From Sphingomonadales bacterium UBA6157 (GTDB lineage: Bacteria > Pseudomonadota > Alphaproteobacteria > Sphingomonadales > Sphingomonadaceae): 64,000 bases of DNA. The notes below the pieces were generated by a model that did not search any database, had not been told where the DNA came from, and was given only the letters and a program-made list of their open reading frames with translations. Numbering within the stretch: the stretch's first letter is position 1; the number at the start of each line of letters is the position of its first letter. Both the position numbers and the translations under genes were made by a program. Shown here piece by piece: positions 34,046 to 42,783 of this stretch. The stretch lies in the NCBI GenBank assembly GCA_002423025.1, contig DIUN01000043.1:62314-126313 (forward strand). The letters are read 5' to 3'.

Positions 34046-35692
34046 TCAGGCCGCCAGACCGAGCTTGCGCTCCAGCTTCAGCCGCTGGGCCACGAGATCA
34101 CTGGCTTTCTCTGCAATCATGATCGTCGGCGCGTTGGTGTTGCCCGAAACGAGATACGGCATGACCGAGGCATCGACGACGCGCAGGCCTTCCACGCCAT
34201 TGACGCGCAGGTTGCCATCCACAACGGCGGTTGCGTCGGCGCCCATCCGGCACGTGCCGACCGGGTGGTAGATGGTCTCCCCCCAAGCGCGCATTGCCTC
34301 GATGACGTTGCCGCGCTCCTGCACATCCGGGCCTGGCCAGGCTTCGCGTTTGCGATAGGCATCAAAGGCCGGCTGGCCGCCGATCTTGCGGGCGATCTCG
34401 ATGCCGCGCACGAGCGTTTCGACATCTTCCGGTGCAGAAAGATAGCGCGGATCAATGGCCGGATAGGCGCGCGGATCGGGCGAGGCGAGGCGGATGGTGC
34501 CCCGGCTTTCTGGCCGCAGCTGGCAGACATGCATCTGGTAGCCATGCTCGCCGCTCATCTCGCCGCGGCCATGGGGGTTGCCCTTCACCGGCATGAAATG
34601 GATCTGCAGATCGGGTGCCGCCAGGCCTTCACGGCTCGGCAGGAACGCGCCCGTGGGCGTGGGCATGAAGGCGCCATTGCCGGTCTTGGCAAATACCCAT
34701 TGCCCAAGTGCCTTGATCTTGTTGATGAACTTGGAGTTGGCGTTGAGCGTGACGGGCTGCGAGCACTCCCATTGCACGATCATGTCGAGATGGTCCTGCA
34801 GATTGCCGCCCACATCCGGGCTGTCATGCACCACCGGCAAGCCCATGGCGCGCAGATGCTCCGCCGGGCCGATGCCCGAGAGCTGCAGCAGTTGCGGCGA
34901 GTTAACGGCGCCGCCGCACAGGATCACTTCCCGCCCACGCACCATCTCCAGCCGGCCGGCGCGCTGATAGGCGATGCCGCTGGCGCGCTTGCCCTCAAAG
35001 GTCACGCGGTCCACCTGCACGCCGGTGCGGATTTCCAGGTTGCTCCGCGCCTGTACCTCGGGGGTCAGATAGGCCTTGGCGGCGGAAAAGCGGCTGCCAT
35101 CCTTGATCGTGGCATCATAAAAGCCGGCGCCCTCGAACTGCGGCCCGTTGAAATCATCTGTGCGCGGGTAGCCGGCTTCGACAGCGGCTTGCAGGAAGGC
35201 CGCGTTGAGCGGGTTGGGCAGGGCCCCCTTGACCGAGGTGTGCAATGGGCCGCCGCTGCCGTGAAACTCCGTGGCGCCGCGATCGCTGTTCTCGGACTTG
35301 CGGAAATACGGCAGCACATCGGCCCAGCCCCAGCCGGTGAGGCCAAGCTGCGCCCAGCGGTCATAATCGCTGCTGTGGCCGCGGATGTAGACCATGCCGT
35401 TGATCGAGGAGGAGCCGCCGAGCACTCGGCCGCGTGGCCAATACATGGCGCGACCGCCCATCTCGGTTTGCGGCACTGTCCAATAGCCCCAATCGAACGG
35501 GCTGGCCTTTTCGGGCGGGATGATCTGCGCGATGCCGCCGGGCATCTGGATCATCATGCTGTTGTCCTTGCCGCCGGCCTCCAGCAGTAGCACGCGCGTG
35601 CCCGGGTCCGCCGAGAGCCGGTTGGCCATGACGCAGCCGGCCGAGCCTGCGCCGACAATGATGAAATCCCACGCTTCGCTTGCCACCGGCAA
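34046..35692 (-). CDS. GMC-family FAD oxidoreductase (choline/alcohol dehydrogenase type)
   Basis: The 548-residue protein is a glucose-methanol-choline oxidoreductase. It shows the N-terminal FAD motif DFIIVGAGSAGCVMANRLSA with LLLEAGG, the first GMC signature (RGRVLGGSSSINGMVYIRG), the second (GGAVNSPQLLQLSGIGPAEH) and the C-terminal active-site region (YHPVGTCRMGADATAVVDGN; SGNTNAPTIMIAEKASDL). It oxidises an alcohol to an aldehyde; the substrate is not evident. The start is a TTG at 35692 after GGGAG; a GTG two codons later is possible. It is followed one base later by the epoxide hydrolase gene. Confidence 0.91.
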   Translation of the reverse strand: MPVASEAWDFIIVGAGSAGCVMANRLSADPGTRVLLLEAGGKDNSMMIQMPGGIAQIIPPEKASPFDWGYWTVPQTEMGGRAMYWPRGRVLGGSSSINGMVYIRGHSSDYDRWAQLGLTGWGWADVLPYFRKSENSDRGATEFHGSGGPLHTSVKGALPNPLNAAFLQAAVEAGYPRTDDFNGPQFEGAGFYDATIKDGSRFSAAKAYLTPEVQARSNLEIRTGVQVDRVTFEGKRASGIAYQRAGRLEMVRGREVILCGGAVNSPQLLQLSGIGPAEHLRAMGLPVVHDSPDVGGNLQDHLDMIVQWECSQPVTLNANSKFINKIKALGQWVFAKTGNGAFMPTPTGAFLPSREGLAAPDLQIHFMPVKGNPHGRGEMSGEHGYQMHVCQLRPESRGTIRLASPDPRAYPAIDPRYLSAPEDVETLVRGIEIARKIGGQPAFDAYRKREAWPGPDVQERGNVIEAMRAWGETIYHPVGTCRMGADATAVVDGNLRVNGVEGLRVVDASVMPYLVSGNTNAPTIMIAEKASDLVAQRLKLERKLGLAA

Positions 35693-35766
35693 CCACTCCC
35701 AAAATCAATTTCGCGTATTGCTAGCCCGCTGGCGCTGAAGCGCAACGGGGCAAAGTGGCAGGCCGC

Positions 35767-36192
35767 TCACGTTGCGGCGGCCACGCCCTTGGTCAGTGCG
35801 GCCAATTCGGCCAGCAGCTCGCGCCACGCGGCATCGGTTTCGGCGGTCCAGTCCGCGCCCAGGATGTCCTGCAGCGTCGCTGCGACTGTGGCGAAGAAGG
35901 TGCTGAACACCTCGGGCGGCACGCCATACATGTCATGCGTCATGCATTCCGAGCGGATGAGATGATCGGCATAGTGCCGCTCACCGATGTAATCGAGGAT
36001 GTTGTCGAGTGCGCGGGACAGCATCTCGCCCTTCACGGCGTTGTTCCTGTCATGGCAGAACAGGCCTTCCATATGCGGGTGCTCGGTGAACAGCCGCGCA
36101 TAGACCAGCCCGGTCGGGTCCGACACGCGCTCGCCCGCCAGCATGAGGCTGGCCTCGATCACATCGGCTTTCGCAAATCTGTTGCCGCCCAT
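35767..36192 (-). CDS. Globin-like haemoprotein
   Basis: The 141-residue protein has a single-domain globin pattern: SLMLAGERVSDPTGLVYARL, FTEHPHMEGLF (CD corner), then ECMTHDMYGVPPEVFSTFFA, where the His matches the haem-ligating F8 position of globins (H..YGV), and the C-terminal DWTAETDAAWRELLAELAAL, as in bacterial globins and flavohaemoglobins. The start at 36192 has AGGAGG seven bases upstream; the longer frame begins at 36219. It lies 70 bases downstream of a ferredoxin-reductase-type flavoprotein, which could serve as its reductase (inference). Confidence 0.78.
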   Translation of the reverse strand: MGGNRFAKADVIEASLMLAGERVSDPTGLVYARLFTEHPHMEGLFCHDRNNAVKGEMLSRALDNILDYIGERHYADHLIRSECMTHDMYGVPPEVFSTFFATVAATLQDILGADWTAETDAAWRELLAELAALTKGVAAAT

Positions 36193-36262
36193 GGCCCGCC
36201 TCCTGGTCGCCATGACCATGGAACGCTGCTGGCGCCCCCGGCAACTGGCGGAATGGACTGTC

Positions 36263-37504
36263 TCAGGCCGGGTGGTGCGCCTTCAGTGGCACGTCGCCAT
36301 CCACAAGCACCTTCGGATCCACGATGACGCCGCCTTCGACGAGCGCCTTGCCCTGCACATAATCGCGCACGGCATTGACGCAATCCAGCGCCACGATCCT
36401 TCCGGCCTTGAGGTAGATCAGGCTGAACGAGCGCGCTGCCGGATCGCCGCGCAGCACCGTGGCATCATGGCCCATCGAGAGCCCCACCGTCTGCAGTCGC
36501 AGATCATATTGGTTGGACCAGAACCAAGGCACGGCATGATAGCGCTGCGGTTTGCCGGTCAGCAGCCGCGCCACGGTGGTCGCCATGTCATTGGCGTTCT
36601 GCACTGATTCCAGCCGGATGGTGGCGCCGCCGGCAAAATCATTGGCATGAGCGGCGCAATCGCCGATGGCGAACACATCGGCCAGTGTCGTGCGGCAATG
36701 GTCATCCACCGTCACGCCGCCCGGTGCGCCCTGCGGCCCGGTGGCGCCTGCTGCCAGCAGCGGCGCCACTTCCGGCACGATGCCGATGCCGACGATCACG
36801 ACATCCGCCGGCACCACCTCGCCGCCCTCCAGCACCACGCCCGCCGCCCGGCCATTGGCCTCGACCAGCCGCACCACGGAAACCCCGGTGCGCAGGGTCA
36901 CGCCATGGGCGCGATGCTCGGCCTCGTAGAAGCTGGAAATTTCCGGCCCGGCGACACGCGCCAGCACGCGCTCCATGGTCTCCAGCACCGTCACCTCCGC
37001 ACCCAGCTTGCGCAGCACGGCGGCTGCTTCCAGCCCGATATAGCCGCCGCCGACAATCGCCACCCGGCTCGCCGCGCCCAGATCGGCCTTCAGGGCTTCC
37101 ACATCGGCGCGGGTGCGGATGCCGTGCACGTTCGGCAGGTTGCCGCCTTCGCAGGACAGCCGCCGTGCCGCGCCGCCGGTCGCCCAGATGAGCGCGCCAT
37201 AGCCGGTCACTTCGCCGGCAGCGTCCGTCACCGTATGCGCCGCTGCATCCACGGCAACCACGCGCCGCCCGGTGAGCATCGCCACCTCGCGCTCGGCCCA
37301 GAAGCTTGCGGGCCGGATCAGCATCCGCTCGAACGGCTTTTCGCCGGCCAGAAAATCCTTGGAGAGCGGCGGCCGCTCATAGGGCAGCTCAGGCTCCTCG
37401 CCGATCATGCCGATGCTGCCGGCAAAGCCCGCCTGCCGCAGCGCCACGGCCGCTTGCGCGCCGCCATGGCCCGCCCCCACGATCAGGCAAACATAAAACG
37501 CCAT
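36263..37504 (-). CDS. FAD-dependent ferredoxin/rubredoxin reductase-type oxidoreductase
   Basis: The 413-residue product resembles putidaredoxin reductase and related enzymes that pass electrons from NAD(P)H to small iron-sulphur proteins. It has the FAD motif CLIVGAGHGGAQAAVALRQA, PYERPPLSKDFLAGE, the NAD motif VAIVGGGYIGLEAAAVLRKL, the second FAD motif DVFAIGDCAAH and the C-terminal reductase domain (VPWFWSNQYDLRLQTVGLS). No ferredoxin gene is adjacent. It heads the leftward gene run with globin, GMC oxidoreductase and epoxide hydrolase; the 119-base gap to the divergent hydrolase gene should hold the promoter. Confidence 0.9.
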   Translation of the reverse strand: MAFYVCLIVGAGHGGAQAAVALRQAGFAGSIGMIGEEPELPYERPPLSKDFLAGEKPFERMLIRPASFWAEREVAMLTGRRVVAVDAAAHTVTDAAGEVTGYGALIWATGGAARRLSCEGGNLPNVHGIRTRADVEALKADLGAASRVAIVGGGYIGLEAAAVLRKLGAEVTVLETMERVLARVAGPEISSFYEAEHRAHGVTLRTGVSVVRLVEANGRAAGVVLEGGEVVPADVVIVGIGIVPEVAPLLAAGATGPQGAPGGVTVDDHCRTTLADVFAIGDCAAHANDFAGGATIRLESVQNANDMATTVARLLTGKPQRYHAVPWFWSNQYDLRLQTVGLSMGHDATVLRGDPAARSFSLIYLKAGRIVALDCVNAVRDYVQGKALVEGGVIVDPKVLVDGDVPLKAHHPA

Positions 37505-37623
37505 GGCAGTGCCTCCCCAAGCTTTTCACGTCGCAGCTATGCGCTTTGCCTCGCCGCGACAAGCCGGGGAATCTCCTGCCGGCGCCGCTTCACTTTCCGC
37601 CCCCGGCCTGCCACATCTGGGCC

Positions 37624-38505
37624 ATGGACCTTTCCGAGCACCCCGATTCCGCTGCCTATGGCCACCTGGCGCAACGAAGCCCGCTTGTTCGTCGCCTGCT
37701 GGCGCGCAATCCCTCGCCGTTCACCTTTACCGGCACCGGCACGTTTGTTGTCGGCCAGCCCGGCGGCACCGTTGCTGTCATCGATCCTGGCCCGGCCGAC
37801 CCTGCGCACATCGCGGCGCTCATCGATGGCCTGAAGGGCGAGACGGTCAGCCACATCGTCATCACCCACACGCATATGGACCATAGCCCGGCTGCCCCGG
37901 CGCTCAAGGCCGCCACGGGCGCCGAAATCGTCGGCTGCGCGCCGCTGGTGCTCTCCGATGATGGCCCGCGCGCCGATGCCGGCTTCGATGCGAGCTACGC
38001 GCCTGATCGCATCCTCGCCGAAGGCGAGAGCGTCAGCGGCCCCGGCTGGACGCTCACCGCTATCGCCACCCCCGGCCACACCTCGAATCACCTCTGCTAT
38101 GCGCTGGTGGAGGAGAAGGCGCTGTTCACCGGCGATCATGTCATGGGCTGGAGCACCACCGTCGTCGCGCCGCCGGATGGGGACATGGCGGCCTATATGG
38201 CCTCCCTGCGCAAGCTGCTGGACCGGGATGACGTGATCTACCACCCCACGCACGGCGAACCGGTGAAGGAGCCGCAGCGCTTCGTCCGCGGGCTGATCAC
38301 CCACCGCAAGCAGCGTGAAACGCAAATCCTCAAGCTGCTCGGTGAAGCCCCGCAGGACATTCCGGCGATGGTCGCGGTGATGTACGCGATGGTGGACAAG
38401 CGCCTGCACCCCGCCGCCGGCCGCTCGGTACTGGCGCATCTCATCGATCTGGAAGTGCGCGGCGTGGTCAGCCGCAGCGGCGAAGTCTGGTCGCTGGCGG
38501 GGTAG
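37624..38505 (+). CDS. MBL-fold metallo-hydrolase (LACTB2/beta-lactamase-like)
   Basis: The 293-residue protein has the metallo-beta-lactamase metal motifs: ITHTHMDHSPAAPAL (HxHxDH), ATPGHTSNHLCYAL, FTGDHVMGWSTTV and YHPTHGEPV. A C-terminal winged-helix-like domain (IPAMVAVMYAMVDKRLHPAA, HLIDLEVRGVV) places it with the LACTB2-like group of hydrolases and endoribonucleases. The substrate is unknown. ATG 37624 is preferred over the long upstream frame, which is antisense to the flavoprotein gene. It is divergently transcribed from that gene and followed by nadA. Confidence 0.88.
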   Translation: MDLSEHPDSAAYGHLAQRSPLVRRLLARNPSPFTFTGTGTFVVGQPGGTVAVIDPGPADPAHIAALIDGLKGETVSHIVITHTHMDHSPAAPALKAATGAEIVGCAPLVLSDDGPRADAGFDASYAPDRILAEGESVSGPGWTLTAIATPGHTSNHLCYALVEEKALFTGDHVMGWSTTVVAPPDGDMAAYMASLRKLLDRDDVIYHPTHGEPVKEPQRFVRGLITHRKQRETQILKLLGEAPQDIPAMVAVMYAMVDKRLHPAAGRSVLAHLIDLEVRGVVSRSGEVWSLAG

Positions 38506-38582
38506 GGCCCCGCAATATTGCGGCTTGGGCATCGCCGCCTCCGCGCCTATATCCAGCCTCAGTCGTTTTCGCAGGAATCCCC

Positions 38583-39578
38583 ATGGACGCGCGCCTCAAT
38601 CCTTTCGGCACTCCCGGCCAGAGCCTTGATCTCAAGGCCGAGATCAATCGCCTGCGCAAGGAGAAGAACGCCGTCATCCTGGCGCATTATTATCAGGACC
38701 CGGAAATCCAGGACATCGCCGACTTTGTCGGGGACAGTCTTGACCTGTCACGCAAGGCTGCAGCCACCGATGCCGATGTCATCGCCTTTTGCGGCGTCAA
38801 GTTCATGGCGGAAGTGGCGAAAATCCTCTCGCCGAACAAGACCGTGGTGCTGCCGGACCTGAAGGCCGGTTGCAGCCTGGAAGACAGCTGCCCGCCCGAG
38901 GCGTTCGCCAAGTTCCGCCGCGCCCATCCCGATCATATCTCGCTGACCTACATCAACTGCTCGGCGGCGGTGAAGGCGGAGAGCGACATCATCGTCACCT
39001 CCTCCTCGGCGGAAAAGATCATCAACCAGCTTCCGGCCGACCAGAAAATCATCTTCGCGCCGGACAAGCATCTCGGCGCCTGGCTCAACCGCAAGACCGG
39101 GCGGGACATGCTGCTCTGGGATGGCAGCTGCATCGTCCATGAGCGCTTTTCCGTCACGGAACTGCTCAAGCTCAAGGCGCTGCACCCGGCGGCACCCGTG
39201 CTCGCGCACCCGGAATGCCCGGCGGCGATCCTCGATCTGGCGCACTATGTCGGCGCCACCAGCGGCATCCTCAACTATGCGCTGAACAGCCCGGAGCCGG
39301 TGCTCATCGTCGCCACCGAGCCGAATATCATCCACCAGATGCAGCTCAAGGCGCCGCACAAGACCTTCATCGGCGCGCCGGGCGCAGACGGCAATTGCGG
39401 CTGCAACATGTGCCCGTTCATGGCGCTCAACACGCTGGAAAAGCTGTATATTGCCCTGCGTGACCTGAAGCCGCAAATTGAAGTGCCCGAGGATGTGCGG
39501 GTGAAGGCCAAGCGCAGCCTCGATCGCATGCTCGAAATGTCGGCGGCTGTTTCCGATGTGCCGGTGCGGGGTGACTGA
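38583..39578 (+). CDS. nadA: Quinolinate synthase
   Basis: The 331-residue enzyme condenses iminoaspartate with dihydroxyacetone phosphate to quinolinate in NAD synthesis and carries a [4Fe-4S] cluster. Conserved segments are NAVILAHYYQDPEIQDIADF, FCGVKFMAEVAKILSP, LEDSCPPEAF, HPECPAAILD, VATEPNIIHQMQLKAPHKTF and NCGCNMCPFMALNTLEKLY, with the cluster cysteines. The start codon ATG has GGAATCCCC upstream. The nadC start overlaps its end by eight bases. No nadB is visible in the window. Confidence 0.96.
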   Translation: MDARLNPFGTPGQSLDLKAEINRLRKEKNAVILAHYYQDPEIQDIADFVGDSLDLSRKAAATDADVIAFCGVKFMAEVAKILSPNKTVVLPDLKAGCSLEDSCPPEAFAKFRRAHPDHISLTYINCSAAVKAESDIIVTSSSAEKIINQLPADQKIIFAPDKHLGAWLNRKTGRDMLLWDGSCIVHERFSVTELLKLKALHPAAPVLAHPECPAAILDLAHYVGATSGILNYALNSPEPVLIVATEPNIIHQMQLKAPHKTFIGAPGADGNCGCNMCPFMALNTLEKLYIALRDLKPQIEVPEDVRVKAKRSLDRMLEMSAAVSDVPVRGD

Positions 39579-40416
39579 GCCGTTCGCCCTCCAGGGTTTT
39601 GATCTCGCCGGTTTCGTTTCCGCCACGCTCGCCGAGGACATGGGGGAGGGCGGGGACCGCACCTCGGCCGCCGTCATCCCGGCAGACGCCGTGCTCGATG
39701 CCGTGTTGGACAGCCGCGACGCCGTGACAGTCGCGGGCCTGCCTATCGCTGCCGCCTTTTTCCGGGCGCTCGATCCCGCCTGCACCATCGAGATCCTGGT
39801 TCCGGAAGGCGCCAGCGTGCCGGCCGGTACGGACCTGATGCGCATCCGTGGTAAGGCCCGGGCGCTGCTCACCGCCGAGCGCTCGGCGCTCAACACCGTG
39901 CAGCATCTCACCGGCATCGCCACGCTCACCCGCAGCTATGTCGATGCCATTGCCGGCACCGGCGCCATCCTGCTCGATACGCGCAAGACCCTGCCGGGCC
40001 TGCGCGCCCTGGAAAAATACGCGACGCGCACCGGCGGCGCCACCAACCACCGCATGCGGCTCGATGATGGCGTGATGATCAAGGACAATCACATTGCCGT
40101 GGCCGGCGGCGTTGAAGCGGCTGTCCACGCCGCCAAGGCCGCCGGGCTGCGCGACGTGGTGGTGGAGGTCGATACGCTCGATCAGATCCCGCCGGCGCTG
40201 GCAGCGGGTGCAGACCGGCTGCTGCTGGACAACATGCCGCCGCCCATGCTGCGCCAGGCGCTGGCGCTCGTCGCTGGCCGTGTCCCCACCGAGGCAAGCG
40301 GCGGGGTCAACCTGCAAACCATCCGCGCCATCGCCGAAACCGGCGTCACCTACATCTCCGTCGGCCGCATCACCCAGAGCGCGCCAGCCGCCGATATCGG
40401 GCTGGATTTCGCCTGA
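39571..40416 (+). CDS. nadC: Nicotinate-nucleotide pyrophosphorylase (carboxylating)
   Basis: The 281-residue enzyme converts quinolinate and PRPP to nicotinate mononucleotide. Signatures are EDMGEGGDRTS, AERSALNTVQHLTGIAT, LDTRKTLPGLRALEKYATRT, GGATNHRMRLDDGVMIKDNH, VVVEVDTLDQ, DRLLLDNMPP, EASGGVNLQTIRAIAETGVT and YISVGRITQSAPA. GTG 39571 is the best start, overlapping nadA by eight bases and preceding the conserved PFALQGFDL region. It forms an operon with nadA. Confidence 0.95.
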   Translation: MTEPFALQGFDLAGFVSATLAEDMGEGGDRTSAAVIPADAVLDAVLDSRDAVTVAGLPIAAAFFRALDPACTIEILVPEGASVPAGTDLMRIRGKARALLTAERSALNTVQHLTGIATLTRSYVDAIAGTGAILLDTRKTLPGLRALEKYATRTGGATNHRMRLDDGVMIKDNHIAVAGGVEAAVHAAKAAGLRDVVVEVDTLDQIPPALAAGADRLLLDNMPPPMLRQALALVAGRVPTEASGGVNLQTIRAIAETGVTYISVGRITQSAPAADIGLDFA

Positions 40417-40566
40417 AATCGACTGAGCCGCCCGTTGCCGCCGCGCATCGGATTGCTTCGCCAGCATAATTTCGAGCCTGCGTTTCTTGCCGCTACCGGG
40501 TTGATACCCGGTGGATGCGGCATACATGGCAATAACCGTTGCCCGCATCGCCACCTCGAGGTTCGC

Positions 40567-42291
40567 TTGCTTCATCAGACGCCCCTCATCGCGACGATCG
40601 CGGCCGGCCTCGGCCTTGCCTTCGTTTTCGGGCTACTCGCCAACCGGCTGCGCATTTCGCCGCTCGTGGGCTATCTGTTGGCGGGGGTCATCGTCGGTCC
40701 GTTCACACCGGGCTATGTTGCCGATCAGGCGTTGGCGACAGAGCTTGCCGAAATCGGCGTCATCCTGCTGATGTTCGGCGTCGGCCTGCATTTTTCCCTG
40801 AAGGACCTCATGTCGGTCCGCGCCATCGCCATTCCCGGCGCCATAGCGCAAATGGCCGTAGCGACGCTGATGGGCATGGGCCTTGCGCATCTGCTCGGCT
40901 GGACGCTTGTTGCCGGCTTTGTCTTCGGGCTGGCGTTGTCGGTCGCCAGCACGGTCGTGCTGCTGCGCGCGCTGCAGGACCGCCGCATCGTCAACACGGA
41001 TCGTGGCCGCATCGCTGTCGGCTGGCTCATCGTCGAGGATCTGGCGATGGTGCTGGCGCTGGTCCTGTTGCCGGTTCTGGCGCAGGCGATGGCCAATCCC
41101 GAGGCAGGGCTAGATGCGGTCTGGCCGGTATTGGGCATGACGCTCGGCAAGGTCGCTGCCTTTGTCATCTTCATGCTGGTTGTCGGGCGGCGGGTCATTC
41201 CGGCGGTTCTCCACTACGTCGCGCACACCGGCTCGCGCGAGTTGTTCCGCCTCGCCGTGCTGGCGATCGCGCTTGGGGTTGCCTTTGGTGCCGCCAGCCT
41301 GTTCGGCGTGTCCTTCGCACTGGGCGCTTTTTTCGCCGGCATGATCCTGAGTGAGTCCGAGCTCAGCCAACGTGCCGCGGAAGAAACGCTGCCGCTGCGC
41401 GATGCTTTCGCCGTGCTGTTTTTCGTTTCGGTGGGCATGCTGTTCAATCCGTCTGTGCTGATCGAGCAGCCCTGGCCGCTGCTTGGCACGGTCGCTGTGA
41501 TCGTGCTGGGCAAGTCGCTTGCTGCCTACGCGATCATTCGGCTGTTCGGCCACTCCAACGTCACGGCCCTCACCGTATCGGCGAGCCTGGCGCAGATCGG
41601 CGAATTTTCCTTTATCCTGGCCGGGCTCGGTGTTGGCCTCAAGCTGTTGCCGGAGGAGGGGCGGGATCTCATCCTCGCCGGCGCCATCCTCTCCATCCTG
41701 CTTAATCCCATGGTGTTCGGCCTGCTCGGCCGGCTGCTCGCCCCGCCTGTCACCAGCGATGATACGCCGGCCCCGCGCGATGTGGCGCGTGACCTGGTCG
41801 AGACCAAGGCCTCACGCCACTCGGTCGTCATCGGCTTTGGCCGGGTCGGGCAGGCGCTTGTCGCCGGATTGCAGGCAGCGGACTGCCCCGTGGTCGTCAT
41901 CGAGGATCGTGCCGACCGCGCCAGGCTCGCCGTAGCGGAGGGGCTCGAGGTCATCACGGGCAACGCAGCCTCGTCGCCGGTTCTGGATGCCGCTGGGGTC
42001 GCTAGGGCCGAGCGACTGTTTGTCACCATCCCCGATGCGTTCGAGGCTTGCCAGGTTGTGGCGCACGCGCGCGCAGCCAGCCCCGGACTGGATATCATCG
42101 CCCGCGCCCATTCCGATGAGGAGGTCATCAGCCTGGAGCGGCGCGGCGCCAATGGCGTCATCATGGGCGAACGCGAACTGGCGCGCGGCATGCTCGATCA
42201 TGCGCTACAAGGGGCGGCCTTCGCCGCGGCGGCAGGCGGCGCTGCCGGTGATGCAGCGGTCATCGGGCCAAGGGCCTCGAACGCCGCCTAG
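40567..42291 (+). CDS. Monovalent cation:proton antiporter, Kef/YbaL-type with TrkA-N domain
   Basis: The 574-residue protein matches YbaL-type CPA2 transporters. About 12 membrane segments (TPLIATIAAGLGLAFVFGLL, ISPLVGYLLAGVIVGPFTPG, GVILLMFGVGLHFSLKDLM) are followed by a cytoplasmic NAD-binding TrkA-N domain (HSVVIGFGRVGQALVAGLQA). It probably exports K+ or Na+ in exchange for H+. The start is taken as TTG 40567, with GAGG five bases upstream and the protein beginning just before the first membrane segment; the open frame reaches back to 40435 but looks non-coding. Its TAG shares a CTAG with the convergent DUF4112 stop. Confidence 0.88.
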   Translation: MLHQTPLIATIAAGLGLAFVFGLLANRLRISPLVGYLLAGVIVGPFTPGYVADQALATELAEIGVILLMFGVGLHFSLKDLMSVRAIAIPGAIAQMAVATLMGMGLAHLLGWTLVAGFVFGLALSVASTVVLLRALQDRRIVNTDRGRIAVGWLIVEDLAMVLALVLLPVLAQAMANPEAGLDAVWPVLGMTLGKVAAFVIFMLVVGRRVIPAVLHYVAHTGSRELFRLAVLAIALGVAFGAASLFGVSFALGAFFAGMILSESELSQRAAEETLPLRDAFAVLFFVSVGMLFNPSVLIEQPWPLLGTVAVIVLGKSLAAYAIIRLFGHSNVTALTVSASLAQIGEFSFILAGLGVGLKLLPEEGRDLILAGAILSILLNPMVFGLLGRLLAPPVTSDDTPAPRDVARDLVETKASRHSVVIGFGRVGQALVAGLQAADCPVVVIEDRADRARLAVAEGLEVITGNAASSPVLDAAGVARAERLFVTIPDAFEACQVVAHARAASPGLDIIARAHSDEEVISLERRGANGVIMGERELARGMLDHALQGAAFAAAAGGAAGDAAVIGPRASNAA

Positions 42292-42773
42292 CGCGCGTCG
42301 ATGGTCGCCGTGCCGGGGTGGTGCTTGTCGAGATGGCGCTTGATGAGGCGCAGGTTCTTCGAGTTCGAGCGGAACAGGAAATCGAACACATCGCCGGCCA
42401 GCGGCACTGCGCCGATGGCCGTATCGATGCCGACGTTGGCCAGCATCCGCGCGATTGTGAGCTTTGACATGCCCAGGTTGCGCGCCTCCCAGACGAGATA
42501 AAGCCCCATCAAGCCGGACAGCGCATCACCGAGCACCGGCACCAGCCCGAGCATGGCATCAAGGCCAACCTTGCGATTGATGCCGGGGATGACCATGGCC
42601 CGCTCGAGAACATGCTCCAGCGCCTCGACACGCCGGCGAATTGCGGCGGCATCGTTGCCCATCAGGGCACGCATCGCATCCTGCGCGGGGAAAGTGGCAT
42701 TGGCCATTGCGGCATCAGGCTCCAGCGGCACCATGCCGCCGGCATGAAGTGGGCCATCAGTGCCGGAATTCAA
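42288..42773 (-). CDS. DUF4112 protein
   Basis: The 161-residue protein contains the DUF4112 core: LEHVLERAMVIPGINRKVGL, DAMLGLVPVLGDALSGLMGL, YLVWEARNLGMSKLTIARML, VGIDTAIGAVPLAGDVFDFL and RSNSKNLRLIKRHL. The function of the family is unknown; it has two hydrophobic segments and may associate with membranes. The start is uncertain: TTG 42773 is used here, ten bases after the purL stop, with an ATG at 42734 as alternative. Spacing suggests cotranscription with purL. Confidence 0.82.
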   Translation of the reverse strand: MNSGTDGPLHAGGMVPLEPDAAMANATFPAQDAMRALMGNDAAAIRRRVEALEHVLERAMVIPGINRKVGLDAMLGLVPVLGDALSGLMGLYLVWEARNLGMSKLTIARMLANVGIDTAIGAVPLAGDVFDFLFRSNSKNLRLIKRHLDKHHPGTATIDAR

Positions 42774-42783
42774 GCCGTATCGC

